From assembly GCF_900187225.1 (NCBI RefSeq), contig NZ_LT906436.1, forward strand, positions 310,001 to 374,000: DNA of 64,000 nt, read 5' to 3'. The notes beneath the pieces are model-generated. The model did not search any database. It worked only from the letters and a program-made list of their open reading frames with translations, and had not been told where the DNA came from. This DNA comes from Listeria monocytogenes (lineage in GTDB: Bacteria > Bacillota > Bacilli > Lactobacillales > Listeriaceae). A program made the translations under genes and the position numbers. Positions within the stretch are counted from its first letter, which is position 1, and each line of letters begins with the position of its first letter. This document shows positions 38,577 to 47,866 of the stretch, in pieces.

Positions 38577-38777
38577 GTGCTATTAATACTTAAAAAAGGA
38601 AGATGACGATATTGTAAGTAGCTTTTCGCCTTTAAAAGAATTAAACTACTAGTGTTTAGGGTATATATTTTAAGAACAATGATTCCTAAATTGTTTGGAG
38701 TAGAGAAATTAAAGCATAGACACAGATACTGCATTCCGACTTTTTGAAATGGAAGAACTTAATTAGGGGGATATCAT

Positions 38778-39680
38778 ATGGGTTCATATGGCGAATTGAT
38801 TCGGGAAATACGGCTATCTAAAGGTTTGACTCAAAAAGAGGTATACACAGGAATTATATCTAGGTCTTATGCGATTGGATTTGAAAAAGGAAAACATGAG
38901 ATTACTTTGAGTTTGTTTGAAGAGATTTTAAAGCGGATCATGGTTCCTTTAGATGAATTCTTTTTTATTTACAGAGACTTTTCTTCGACAGAGGATGATA
39001 GTTTTTGGATTGATTTCGTCGAGCTATCAGGTAAAAATGATGTTGTAGGGATGCAGGCGTTGCTAGATAAAATAACTTTAGAGCGAACGGAGCAGACAGA
39101 AGTTAGAAAAGCGATACTTCATACGAGAATTCAAACTATTAATCATTATTTGCGTACGAATGTGTTTGATGAATCAAACATTTCCGATGAATATAAAAAA
39201 ATTATTCATGACTATCTTTGGAAAATGCAGACGTGGACTTTAGAAGAGGTTCGTATTTTTGCGAACAGTGTAGCTTTTTTTGAGGAAGAGGTGCAAATTC
39301 ACTTTTATCAAATTATGTTGAAAGCTTATGAAAAATATCGTTACTATGATAGGGGAAGAATGCTATTTTGCCATCTGTTTGCTAACCTGATAGATGAACT
39401 CATCATACATAATAAAATCAATTATGCGAATCTAGTACTCGAAAAATTAAAAGAAGCATCTGAAACAAATGGTAGTTTTAACAGTGCTTTTTATCGAATA
39501 GTAGCCAATTATTATCAAGGTGCAATTTGGATGAAAGAAGGCGAAGTGGAAAAGGGCTATCGCCAAGCCAAAAGAGCCATTCAAACATGGAAAGAACTGC
39601 GTTATGAAGCAATAGCAGATTTGTATAGCGTGGTATTAAAACAATTTTTAGAAAAAGAAAATATCCAAGTAGAAGATTAA
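38778..39680 (+). CDS. Rgg/MutR-family transcriptional regulator (first copy)
   Basis: 300 aa. N-terminal XRE HTH (YGELIREIRLSKGLTQKEVY, then SRSYAIGFEKGKHEIT) followed by a helical C-terminal domain of TPR-like repeats, the Rgg/GadR/MutR design. Family members bind short peptides or act as stand-alone activators near surface or bacteriocin genes. Paired with a paralogue 160 bp downstream. GGGGG ribosome site. No obvious SHP peptide gene seen next to it. Confidence 0.85.
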   Translation: MGSYGELIREIRLSKGLTQKEVYTGIISRSYAIGFEKGKHEITLSLFEEILKRIMVPLDEFFFIYRDFSSTEDDSFWIDFVELSGKNDVVGMQALLDKITLERTEQTEVRKAILHTRIQTINHYLRTNVFDESNISDEYKKIIHDYLWKMQTWTLEEVRIFANSVAFFEEEVQIHFYQIMLKAYEKYRYYDRGRMLFCHLFANLIDELIIHNKINYANLVLEKLKEASETNGSFNSAFYRIVANYYQGAIWMKEGEVEKGYRQAKRAIQTWKELRYEAIADLYSVVLKQFLEKENIQVED

Positions 39681-39702
39681 CTATCCGAAAATTTTCTATT
39701 TA

Positions 39703-39737
39703 AAAACACTAAAATGGAGTCGTTTTAGTGTTTTTTT
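39703..39737 (+). terminator. Terminator between the two regulator genes
   Basis: AAAACACTAAAA-tggagtcg-TTTTAGTGTTTTTTT. Confidence 0.88.
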
Positions 39738-39757
39738 GTTTGTGGTAAAGAGGTTTT

Positions 39758-39778
39758 ATGTACTATATATAGCACTAT
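39758..39778. promoter_or_regulatory. AT-rich motif upstream of the second regulator
   Basis: ATGTACTATATATAGCACTAT, similar to the palindrome at 37964 and the motif at 40758; a -10-like TAAAAT lies at 39803. Confidence 0.35.
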
Positions 39779-39842
39779 TTACAGAGAGAAAACAAAGGAA
39801 TGTAAAATAAAGGCAAGAATTGAGCTAAGTGGAGGTCTTCGG

Positions 39843-40715
39843 ATGATAAGTTATGGTGAGCTGATTCGGCAAATAAGGCAGTCTAAAAAAATCTCCCAAA
39901 AAGAAGTGTACACAGGGGTTATTAGTAAATCTTATGCAATTGAATTTGAAAAGGGGACACATGCAATATCAAGCCTATTACTAGAGAAAATTGTCGCTAA
40001 GTTAATGGTGAGTATGGAGGAATTTTTCTTAATGTATCATCAAGAGGAGTTGCCGGAGAAGGAAGATTTTTGGGAAGCTTACGAGCGGACATGTAAAACG
40101 AATGAAGCCAATGCTTGGGAATCCCTTTACCAAAAAATATCGTTAGAAAAAGGGAAAGTTAATCAAGTGAAAAGCGCGGCGATAAAACTGGAGTTAGATC
40201 ATATAAAAGGCAAACAAGTGGTGGACAAAAAAGCAGTTCAAATTTTGGAGAATTATTTGATTGAAGCGGTTTTTTGGACATTGCAGGATATCTTTTTATT
40301 TACGCGGATGATGCACTATTTGCCACTGAAAAGCCGAGTACCGTTCTATTATAAATTGTTAAACACGCTGGATAGATACCGTCATTTTGAACGAGGAAGA
40401 AGCATTTTACAATCGGCGCTGGCTAGTATCATGGATGATTTTATAGAGAGAAATGAAATAGAGCATATGGAGCTAATGATAAAAAGCTTAGAGAAAATTA
40501 GTGAGGACTGTGATGGTACTTATTTCAAAATTCTTTGTATGTATTATCGTGGAATTGTGCGGTGGGGAGAAGGCGAAGAGCGCGAAGGTGGCGAAGAAAT
40601 CGAGCAGGCAGTAGCTATTTTGCGGGCATTAGGTTATGAGAATAAAGCGATAGAGTATGAAACCATGTACCGAGAATTTGCGAGGAAAAACAATGATATA
40701 AAAATGATGGAATGA
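39843..40715 (+). CDS. Rgg/MutR-family transcriptional regulator (second copy)
   Basis: 290 aa paralogue of the gene at 38778 (YGELIRQIRQSKKISQKEVY, SKSYAIEFEKGTHAIS; same positions of conserved residues). XRE HTH plus helical C-terminal domain. GGAGG precedes the ATG. It lies directly upstream of the MucBP surface protein and is the best candidate for its regulator; this is inference from position. Each copy has its own promoter and terminator. Confidence 0.85.
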   Translation: MISYGELIRQIRQSKKISQKEVYTGVISKSYAIEFEKGTHAISSLLLEKIVAKLMVSMEEFFLMYHQEELPEKEDFWEAYERTCKTNEANAWESLYQKISLEKGKVNQVKSAAIKLELDHIKGKQVVDKKAVQILENYLIEAVFWTLQDIFLFTRMMHYLPLKSRVPFYYKLLNTLDRYRHFERGRSILQSALASIMDDFIERNEIEHMELMIKSLEKISEDCDGTYFKILCMYYRGIVRWGEGEEREGGEEIEQAVAILRALGYENKAIEYETMYREFARKNNDIKMME

Positions 40716-40757
40716 AAGCTAAAAAGGACTATTCTTTTTGGTTTTCTTTTTTTGAGT

Positions 40758-40804
40758 AGTATATATGCGACATTAGAAATTTTTAAGACTCCGCATAGTA
40801 TTAT
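40758..40804 (+). promoter_or_regulatory. Promoter and candidate activator site for the MucBP surface protein
   Basis: TAGTATATATG then CGACATTAGAAAT (40768-40780), about 18 bases upstream of a -10-like TATTAT (40799). The 13-mer recurs exactly at 45024-45036 with the same spacing to a -10. It overlaps the position expected for the -35. Confidence 0.55.
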
Positions 40805-40916
40805 ATAGACTGAAGTACGGCTTAAAGCCACATTGACAGTGAAGGGAGGGGCTTTGGCAAAGAAACTAAATGCCAACTGACACTGCAAATTTAGCGTTAA
40901 AAGGAGGAAGATTGTT

Positions 40917-43900
40917 ATTTTAAAGAAAATATTTATTGCATTAATTGCGCTTGTAGTTATTATCAATACAGTTAGTTTTACGACTGTTTCTGCAAGCACA
41001 CCTACATGGTTAGAACAAACCATGAATAGTAATGAACCATTTATAAAAGAGATTGAAAAAGAAACTGGTAAAACGAGAGCGAATATTACACAGACAGATT
41101 TAGAAGCTATAACCGCCTTGCGAGTAACAGGGGCAAGTGATATTCCGACTAATATCGATATGTTAACTCATTTAACTACGTTAGAAGTTAAAAATGGAAC
41201 ATTATCTTCTGTATCTAACTCAGTGGGGAATTTAAAAGAGCTAAAAATCTTAGTTCTGAATGATAATAATTTAAGCACCTTTCCAACGATTGTTTTCCAA
41301 CTACCTAAGTTAGAAGAATTACAAGTTTCTGGGGGAACAATAGAAGAAATCCCTGCAACAATAACAAATATGGCAAGTCATTTGAAATTCTTAGGGATAG
41401 TAAATAACCATTTAGTGAAGGTTCCAGACGCAATTTTCACTACGAACTGGACAAATGCAACTGGGGGAGACTTAGACTTAATGGCTGCAGGGAATCAGAT
41501 TGTAACCAATATTCCTGCCAACTATATAAGTCAGTTTAATAATGGGAATAACCTATTAGAATTTTACGATAACAACTATCAAAAACAAGACCAACTAACT
41601 ACGACACCTGGATATACCATTGATGTACCTGTTGGGACTGATTTTAATCAATTAACACCAGACAAAACGAAACTCGCACTAACATCTGGACGAACTATAC
41701 TCGCGCAACACGAATTCGAGTATTATGATGATGGTTCAAGTTCACTAATCCACAATGGCGTGGCAGCAGCACCGGGTCAAGCGACCATTTTCATCAAAAG
41801 CAAGTTTTCCACGCAATCGAACAAATTTGCCAGAACACAAGTTACAGTAAACATCGCTGCGCTAAACGGCGGACCTATTACTGTGAAACATGAAGATACA
41901 AAAGGGCAAGAACTTGCACCACCTGTCATTTTAAATGGTAAAGACGGGGATCCTTATACAACGACACAAAAAACTTTCCCTGGCTATACTTTAGTTGCAA
42001 CACCAGCCAATCAAAACGGTGCATTTACCATGAACCCGGCTACAGTCAACTATGTATACAGCGCAAATGATTATAAACTAACATCTACTTTCAAAGATGC
42101 CCAAGGTCAAGAACTGAAAGCGCCAGTTGTGGATACAAAAGATTACCATATCCAAGACAACTATACTACAACAGCAGCAACCATTCCGGGCTATTCTTTA
42201 GTTTCCACACCTGCTAATCAGAACGGAACTTTTGGAGCTGGGAATGTCACGGTTAATTATGTATACAAAAAAGACGATTATACACTTACTTCCACTTACA
42301 AAGATACGAATGGTCAAGAACTAAAAGCACCAGTGGTAGATGCGACAACGTATCATTATCAAGACACGTATACAACAACAGCCGCAGTTTTCCCAGGTTA
42401 TACGTTAGTAGCAACACCAACCAACGCTACTGGGACATTTGGTTCGTCAAACATCACGGTTCATTACGTATATCAAGCAAACGGCTATCAATTAACTTCT
42501 ACATTTAAAGATCAACAAGGGAAGACGATCTCACCAGATGATGTCGATACTAAAACATACCACGTGAACGATCCTTATACAACAACTGCCAAAACGATCC
42601 CGGGTTACACATTAGTGACGACCCCTACAAACAACCAAGGTAATTTTGGAACAAGCGATATTACGGTTGATTATGTTTACAAAGCAGAAGATTATACATT
42701 AACTTCGACTTACAAAGATGCACAAGGTAAAGAATTAAAACAACCCGTTGTAGATAGTAAAAAATATCATATTCAAGACAACTATTCTACAAGTGCAGCA
42801 ACCATTCCGGGCTATACGCTAGTAGCGACACCTGCGAACGAAACAGGAACCTTCCATACAAGCGATGTCACGGTTAATTATGTGTATAAATTAACAGACT
42901 TAAAATTAACTTCGACATATAAAGATGCGCAAGGAACGGAGTTAAAAGCACCCGTTGTGGATAGCAAAACGTATCATATTCAAGATAACTATGCTACAAC
43001 TGCAGCCGTGATTCCTGGCTACACATTAGTCGCAACACCAGCGAATCAATCAGGTACTTTTGGTAGTACGGATATTCAAGTGAATTATGTGTACCAAGCA
43101 GTTGCTTATAAACTAACTTCGACGTATAAAGACCAACAAGGGAACGATTTAGCTTTACCAAAAGTAGATACAAAAACGTACCATATTCAGGATGGTTATA
43201 CGACGAGTGATATTGCTATTCCTGGTTATACATTAGTCGCGGCTCCAACGAATCAAACAGGTACATTTGGCGCGAGTGATGTAACCGTGAATTATGTCTA
43301 CAAAGCCAATGACTACACACTAACTTCAACATATAAAGATGCGCAAGGTAAGGAATTAAAAACGCCAGTCATAGACAGTCAAAAATATCACATTAGAGAC
43401 ACTTATACTACGACAGGAGCTACTATTCCAGGTTACACATTAGTCGCAGCACCAGCGAATCAATCCGGTACATTTGGTGCGGCGAATGTAACAGTCAATT
43501 ATGTGTACCAAGCAGATGATTACACATTAACTTCGACCTACAAAGATGCAAACGGCAAAGAATTAAAAGCGCCAGTTGTAGACAGCAAAACTTACCATAC
43601 AAAAGATAACTATTCTACTAGCGCAGCAACCATTCCAGGCTACACACTAGTGGCAGCACCAGCAAATCAAACAGGTACATTTAATACGAGCAATGTGACA
43701 GTCAATTATGTTTACAAAGCGAATGAATATACCTTAACTTCCACTTTCAAAAATGTACAAGGAACAGAACTAAAACCAGCTATCGTGAAAAAAGGATTTA
43801 TTATTAAGGATGGCTATGCGACTAGTGGCGTAACAATTCCGGGCTATACATTAGTGGCGACACCATCGAACAAAAAAGGAACATTTGGTGCTAGTAATGT

Positions 43901-44963
43901 AACAGTTAATTATGTATATAAAGCGAATGGTTATGCATTAATCACAACATATAAAGACACACAAGGTAAAGACTTAAAACCACTAGCCATTGATACAAAA
44001 ACATACAATATTAACGACCCATACACTGCAACAGCGCTGAACATCCCAGGTTACACATTAACAACTACACCAGCCAATGAAAAAGGGGTATTTGGCGCAA
44101 GTGATGAAACAGTTAATTACGTATATAAAGCAAATGATTATACGTTAACAACTACCTACAAAGACGCAAACGGCAAAGAACTACAAGCACCTAAAGTAGA
44201 CGCGAAAACTTACCATATCCAAGACACATACAAAACAACTGCAGCAGTCATTCCTGGATATACATTAGTTGCAACACCTAAGAATGACCAAGGTACTTTT
44301 GGAGCGAACAATGTAACTGTGAATTACGTGTACCAAACAAATGATTACACGCTAACTTCAACATTTAAAGACACACAAGGAAATGAATTAAAAGCAGCAG
44401 AAGTAGACGCGCAAAAATACCATATTCATGACACTTACACATCGAAAGCAGCTGTCATTCCGGGTTACACTTTAGAAAAAACACCAACGAACGAAACGGG
44501 TACTTTCAATGCAAATGATATTCAAGTGAATTATGTGTATAAAGCAAATGATTATCAACTTACTTCTACTTTTAAAGATCAACAAGGCAACGAAATAGCA
44601 TTACCAACAGTTGATGCAAAAACTTATCACATTCATGAGGCTTATACAACGAAAGCTCGCTTAATTCCAGGATATAGCCTAGTAGCTGCACCAAAGAACC
44701 AAATAGGTGCTTTTGGAACAAGTGACGTAACAGTCAATTATGTGTATAAAAAAGATGCTATTATCAAACCTATTACTCCAGCGAAACCAACTATTCTTAC
44801 AATAAAAACACCTGCAAGCAAAGTAATTAAGACTAAAGTAGTTAAGCAAACTCTTCCTAAAACAGGGGATGACGATGCTGGACTATTAAACCTACTAAGA
44901 CTTATAGGACTCGTTTTAATTTTAGGCGTATTTTTGGCAGTCGGAAGTAAAAAATTAAGATAA
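40917..44963 (+). CDS. LPXTG surface protein with short LRR region and 14 MucBP repeats
   Basis: 1348 aa if started at ATT 40917. That start gives a perfect signal peptide (MLKKIFIALIALVVI... ending VSA) and lies 9 bases after GGAGG. No ATG, GTG or TTG exists in frame between the stop at 40878 and the internal ATG 41022, which would remove the signal. Order: signal (1-26), LRR (~60-170), linker, 14 MucBP repeats (~320-1280), LPKTG sorting signal, helix and RKxL-type tail (SKKLR). Wall-anchored by sortase A. MucBP repeats bind mucin-type glycans in other bacteria. A Listeria homologue has been linked to autolytic activity; that is from memory. Confidence 0.88.
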   Translation: MLKKIFIALIALVVIINTVSFTTVSASTPTWLEQTMNSNEPFIKEIEKETGKTRANITQTDLEAITALRVTGASDIPTNIDMLTHLTTLEVKNGTLSSVSNSVGNLKELKILVLNDNNLSTFPTIVFQLPKLEELQVSGGTIEEIPATITNMASHLKFLGIVNNHLVKVPDAIFTTNWTNATGGDLDLMAAGNQIVTNIPANYISQFNNGNNLLEFYDNNYQKQDQLTTTPGYTIDVPVGTDFNQLTPDKTKLALTSGRTILAQHEFEYYDDGSSSLIHNGVAAAPGQATIFIKSKFSTQSNKFARTQVTVNIAALNGGPITVKHEDTKGQELAPPVILNGKDGDPYTTTQKTFPGYTLVATPANQNGAFTMNPATVNYVYSANDYKLTSTFKDAQGQELKAPVVDTKDYHIQDNYTTTAATIPGYSLVSTPANQNGTFGAGNVTVNYVYKKDDYTLTSTYKDTNGQELKAPVVDATTYHYQDTYTTTAAVFPGYTLVATPTNATGTFGSSNITVHYVYQANGYQLTSTFKDQQGKTISPDDVDTKTYHVNDPYTTTAKTIPGYTLVTTPTNNQGNFGTSDITVDYVYKAEDYTLTSTYKDAQGKELKQPVVDSKKYHIQDNYSTSAATIPGYTLVATPANETGTFHTSDVTVNYVYKLTDLKLTSTYKDAQGTELKAPVVDSKTYHIQDNYATTAAVIPGYTLVATPANQSGTFGSTDIQVNYVYQAVAYKLTSTYKDQQGNDLALPKVDTKTYHIQDGYTTSDIAIPGYTLVAAPTNQTGTFGASDVTVNYVYKANDYTLTSTYKDAQGKELKTPVIDSQKYHIRDTYTTTGATIPGYTLVAAPANQSGTFGAANVTVNYVYQADDYTLTSTYKDANGKELKAPVVDSKTYHTKDNYSTSAATIPGYTLVAAPANQTGTFNTSNVTVNYVYKANEYTLTSTFKNVQGTELKPAIVKKGFIIKDGYATSGVTIPGYTLVATPSNKKGTFGASNVTVNYVYKANGYALITTYKDTQGKDLKPLAIDTKTYNINDPYTATALNIPGYTLTTTPANEKGVFGASDETVNYVYKANDYTLTTTYKDANGKELQAPKVDAKTYHIQDTYKTTAAVIPGYTLVATPKNDQGTFGANNVTVNYVYQTNDYTLTSTFKDTQGNELKAAEVDAQKYHIHDTYTSKAAVIPGYTLEKTPTNETGTFNANDIQVNYVYKANDYQLTSTFKDQQGNEIALPTVDAKTYHIHEAYTTKARLIPGYSLVAAPKNQIGAFGTSDVTVNYVYKKDAIIKPITPAKPTILTIKTPASKVIKTKVVKQTLPKTGDDDAGLLNLLRLIGLVLILGVFLAVGSKKLR
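41874..44755 (+). repeat. 14 tandem MucBP repeats (~207 bp each)
   Basis: One divergent unit (ITVKHEDTKGQELAPP...) then 13 close units of about 69 residues. Each follows Y-x-L-T-S-T-Y/F-K-D-x-Q-G ... Y-H-I-Q-D-x-Y-T-T ... I-P-G-Y-T-L-V-A-T-P ... V-N-Y-V-Y-K-A-N-D. DNA is not identical between units, so the array is old, but it may still vary in copy number. Confidence 0.9.
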
Positions 44964-44977
44964 GCATAACGTAGATT

Positions 44978-45013
44978 AAAACACCGCCGCAGATTGTTGT
45001 GGTGGTGTTTTAA
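44978..45013. terminator. Terminator after the MucBP protein gene
   Basis: AAAACACCgCCGCAG-attg-TTGTGGTGGTGTTTT. Confidence 0.85.
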
Positions 45014-45023
45014 CTAATATATC

Positions 45024-45061
45024 CGACATTAGAAATACCCATTTTGGAAAAGATGTATGAT
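45024..45061 (+). promoter_or_regulatory. Promoter and second copy of the activator-site motif
   Basis: CGACATTAGAAAT at 45024-45036 and a -10-like TATGAT at 45056-45061, the same spacing as at 40768/40799. Confidence 0.5.
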
Positions 45062-45100
45062 TTTTATTGTAAAGAATTTCACAAAGGAAGAGGCGATTCT

Positions 45101-45781
45101 TTGTTAGAGAAAAAGTATCAAATCCATTTACAAAACCATTACGATGCAACGAGTAGACAAGTGCAAAAGAAAGAAATAAAAGTCTTAAAAAAACGCAAAA
45201 ATTTATTAATTGGGGAAATTTTCCCATATCAAATTTGTTTAGAAAGCACGATGGAATATTCAAGATTTATGTTGTGGTTTGAAAAAGAAGTCCAAAAAAT
45301 CGTGAAAGAACTTTGGAATCAACATTTTATTATCAAATTAACATTATCCCAATTGCATTTCCGCGAAACCATTCTCTTTTTAGAGCATTTAAAAGATTTT
45401 AGTAAACGGATAACGATTGAATTTATCGGTGAAGACACACCAGAAATTAAAAAACACTTCTCCGTCCAAGAACAAGAAGCTTTTTTTATAGGGAAACTAA
45501 GAATGTTGAAAAAATGGAAATTCATTATTTCTAAACATATCGAAGGCTGCTCAGTGGAACAAACCCTTGCTTTTACCCCGTGTCTACATGAAATAAAATA
45601 CACGATGAGCCAGCAAGCACGAATGGAAGAAAACATTATCGATTTACACATATTCATCGATTTTTGGGAATACTGGGCTTCGCATAAGAAACTGAAATTT
45701 GTAGTCGAGGTGAAGGAGGAAGATTTTATTACGAAGTCTTTGATGCATAAAAAGGTCCACGTACAGTTTGAGAATGCATAG
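45101..45781 (+). CDS. Hypothetical protein beside the MucBP protein
   Basis: 226 aa from TTG 45101, chosen because AAAGGAAGAGG lies 7-8 bases upstream and the only promoter-like sequence (45056) lies inside the longer frame from 45044 or 45053. Soluble, mixed alpha/beta, basic N-terminus (KKEIKVLKKRKNLLIGEIF), no signal peptide. No family recognised. It has its own terminator. It shares the putative activator motif with the MucBP gene, so it may belong to the same regulon. If the longer frame is right the protein is 245 aa. Confidence 0.6.
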   Translation: MLEKKYQIHLQNHYDATSRQVQKKEIKVLKKRKNLLIGEIFPYQICLESTMEYSRFMLWFEKEVQKIVKELWNQHFIIKLTLSQLHFRETILFLEHLKDFSKRITIEFIGEDTPEIKKHFSVQEQEAFFIGKLRMLKKWKFIISKHIEGCSVEQTLAFTPCLHEIKYTMSQQARMEENIIDLHIFIDFWEYWASHKKLKFVVEVKEEDFITKSLMHKKVHVQFENA

Positions 45782-45824
45782 CGGATGAAGTGGACCCGAG
45801 AGTTTACTATTAATTAATAATGTT

Positions 45825-45867
45825 AAGCTATAGAAAAAGGGGGAAATCATTTTTTCTATAGCTTTTT
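45825..45867. terminator. Terminator after the hypothetical gene
   Basis: AAGCTATAGAAAAA...TTTTTTCTATAGCTT followed by T-run. Confidence 0.85.
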
Positions 45868-45928
45868 GATTGTACATTTTTTGCTAATAAGTAATCTACG
45901 TTATCAACCTGTAAAGTAGATATAGAAA

Positions 45929-45957
45929 AAACCTTATCACGAATGATAAGGTTTTTA
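45929..45957. terminator. Terminator for the convergent internalin gene
   Basis: AAAAACCTTATC-acgaat-GATAAGGTTTTTA, symmetric; serves the minus-strand gene ending at 45965. Confidence 0.85.
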
Positions 45958-45964
45958 ATCACTA

Positions 45965-47866
45965 TTAGACTGTTTTTTTCTTTCGTTTAATGAAAAATAG
46001 AATACCGAAGCTTAAACAAACAATTCCAGCTAATGACAAACTTAAGCTAGTAATATCACCTGTTTTTGGCAACTGCTTTTCGACTACTTTCACAGGTTGT
46101 TTGTCCGTACTTTTCCCACTGTTAACATCTGTACCATCTTTATCGTTTCCCGGACTTTGCTCGTCGTTAACATCTGTATCATCTTTATCTTTTGGTGGAG
46201 TAGGAGCGACAGGATTATCTTCACTTGGTTCTGCTGTCACATATACAATGACGTCTTTCGTAACATCTGATCCTGCAACGCTTAGAGTTACAACGTATTT
46301 ACCAGGTGTTTGGAAGTCTACTACGTCAGCGAAATTGCTAGTGATGGTTTCTGTTGCTGGAGTTACGCTTGCATGGATATCTGCAAGGAAGGCTGGTTCT
46401 GTTTTTGTAGTGCCTTCTTTGTAACTGATCTCGTCATCACTAGAAATACTGATAGTTTCTTTGCCAGTATATGGCACAGTAACTCTTCCGGAAAATCTAC
46501 CATAATCTTCATTTTCAAAGGTGTAACTTACTTCACCGTTATCTGGTAAATTTTCCCACCTAATCGTTCTAGTAGCTGCATCATAAATTCCGCCGTTATC
46601 TGGTTTGATGATGGAAACAATATTACCATCCTTATCTAACAGGTCTGTCGGAACAGCGTATACAAGTGTATTATTTTGTGTGGTTTGGGTTGGACTTACT
46701 AATGTTTGATCCATTGCTTGGTAATCATCATTATCGTCAGTAAAATAATCTGGTAAAAAACTAATATCTTTTAACTGGTTATTATTACATCTTACATTCA
46801 ATATCGTATCTCCAACCGCTAGACTCGTTAGTTGATTATTATTACAAAATAAACGTAATAAATTTACGTTTTTGCTAACATCTAAATCCGTAAGTTGATT
46901 GTCATCGCAATATAAAATCTCTAAAGCTAGATTTTGGGTAGTATCTAAATTCGTTAGTTGATTGTTTTCACAAGATAACTCTTTTAAAGATAAAGCTTGA
47001 TCAATATCTATATTTTTTAACTCATTGTTATCACAAGCCAAATTTTCTAGCGCTTGATTTTGGCTAACGTCTAAATTGGTTAACTGGTTATCAGAACAAA
47101 CCAAAGTGCCTAAATTCGGATTTTGGCTAACATCTAAATCTGTAAGTTGATTTTTAGTACAGCCAAGATTTGTTAAAGCTGGATTTTTACTAACATCTAA
47201 ATTGGTTAACTGATTAACATCACAAGCCAAATAACGTAAAGCGGAGTTTTTACTAACATCTAGCTTTGTTAACTGATTTCTAGGGCAATACAAATACTCT
47301 AAAGCTGTATTTTGGCTAACATCTAGTTGTGTTAACTCATTGTTTTCACAAGTCAATTCTTCTAAAGCAAGATTTTTACTAACATCTAAATTCGCTAACG
47401 GGTTGTTAGAGCAAGTCAATTCTTTTAGATTTAGATTCTTACTGACATCTATACTTTTTAGTTGATTATCCTCAAGATTAAGTACCTCTAATCCAGTCAA
47501 AAATTCTATTCCAGTGCTATCTTCTATATCTTGGCTGCGTGCGTCTAGTTTAGTTATTTTAGCTAATTCCTCCACAGTTACAGATTCATCCGCGTTTTTG
47601 TTCATTGTTTCTGCTACCTCTTTAGCTAAATTATCATCTGGGAAGTAGTCATTATAAGTTTTGGTTCCTGCTTGGACAAGTTGATTTTTCAGGTTGTTAT
47701 TCGGTGTTTTTTCTTTCGGTGTTTCTTTTAAATCTGTTTTTAGTAATTGATTTTCGGTTTTCATTTCATTTGCGGTTGTGCTCTCTGCTTTTACCATTGG
47801 TATCGGTAAGCTGCTTGTTACGGTGGCACTTAATACAATTATTGTTAAAATTTTGGACAGTTTCAT
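45965..47866 (-). CDS. Internalin-family LPXTG protein with Cys-ladder LRRs
   Basis: 633 aa. Signal peptide (1-28, MKLSKILTIIVLSAT...), internalin cap (YNDYFPDDNLAKEVAETMN, ~65-85), then about 14 LRRs of 21 residues (~115-385) with pattern L-D-V-S-x-N-x-x-L-x-x-L-x-C-x-x-N-x-L-T, a Cys at a fixed place in most units as in InlJ. Then an Ig-like inter-repeat region, a bacterial Ig-like domain (ISISSDDEISYKEGT...), a Pro/Asp-rich stalk and LPKTGD-helix-KRKKK. Wall-anchored, likely adhesin. Alone on the minus strand between plus-strand surface genes. Confidence 0.9.
   Translation of the reverse strand: MKLSKILTIIVLSATVTSSLPIPMVKAESTTANEMKTENQLLKTDLKETPKEKTPNNNLKNQLVQAGTKTYNDYFPDDNLAKEVAETMNKNADESVTVEELAKITKLDARSQDIEDSTGIEFLTGLEVLNLEDNQLKSIDVSKNLNLKELTCSNNPLANLDVSKNLALEELTCENNELTQLDVSQNTALEYLYCPRNQLTKLDVSKNSALRYLACDVNQLTNLDVSKNPALTNLGCTKNQLTDLDVSQNPNLGTLVCSDNQLTNLDVSQNQALENLACDNNELKNIDIDQALSLKELSCENNQLTNLDTTQNLALEILYCDDNQLTDLDVSKNVNLLRLFCNNNQLTSLAVGDTILNVRCNNNQLKDISFLPDYFTDDNDDYQAMDQTLVSPTQTTQNNTLVYAVPTDLLDKDGNIVSIIKPDNGGIYDAATRTIRWENLPDNGEVSYTFENEDYGRFSGRVTVPYTGKETISISSDDEISYKEGTTKTEPAFLADIHASVTPATETITSNFADVVDFQTPGKYVVTLSVAGSDVTKDVIVYVTAEPSEDNPVAPTPPKDKDDTDVNDEQSPGNDKDGTDVNSGKSTDKQPVKVVEKQLPKTGDITSLSLSLAGIVCLSFGILFFIKRKKKTV

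Noticed and set aside
41868-44760. Recombination-generated CRISPR-like or satellite repeat
   Set aside because: Units are in-frame protein repeats (MucBP) with diverged DNA.
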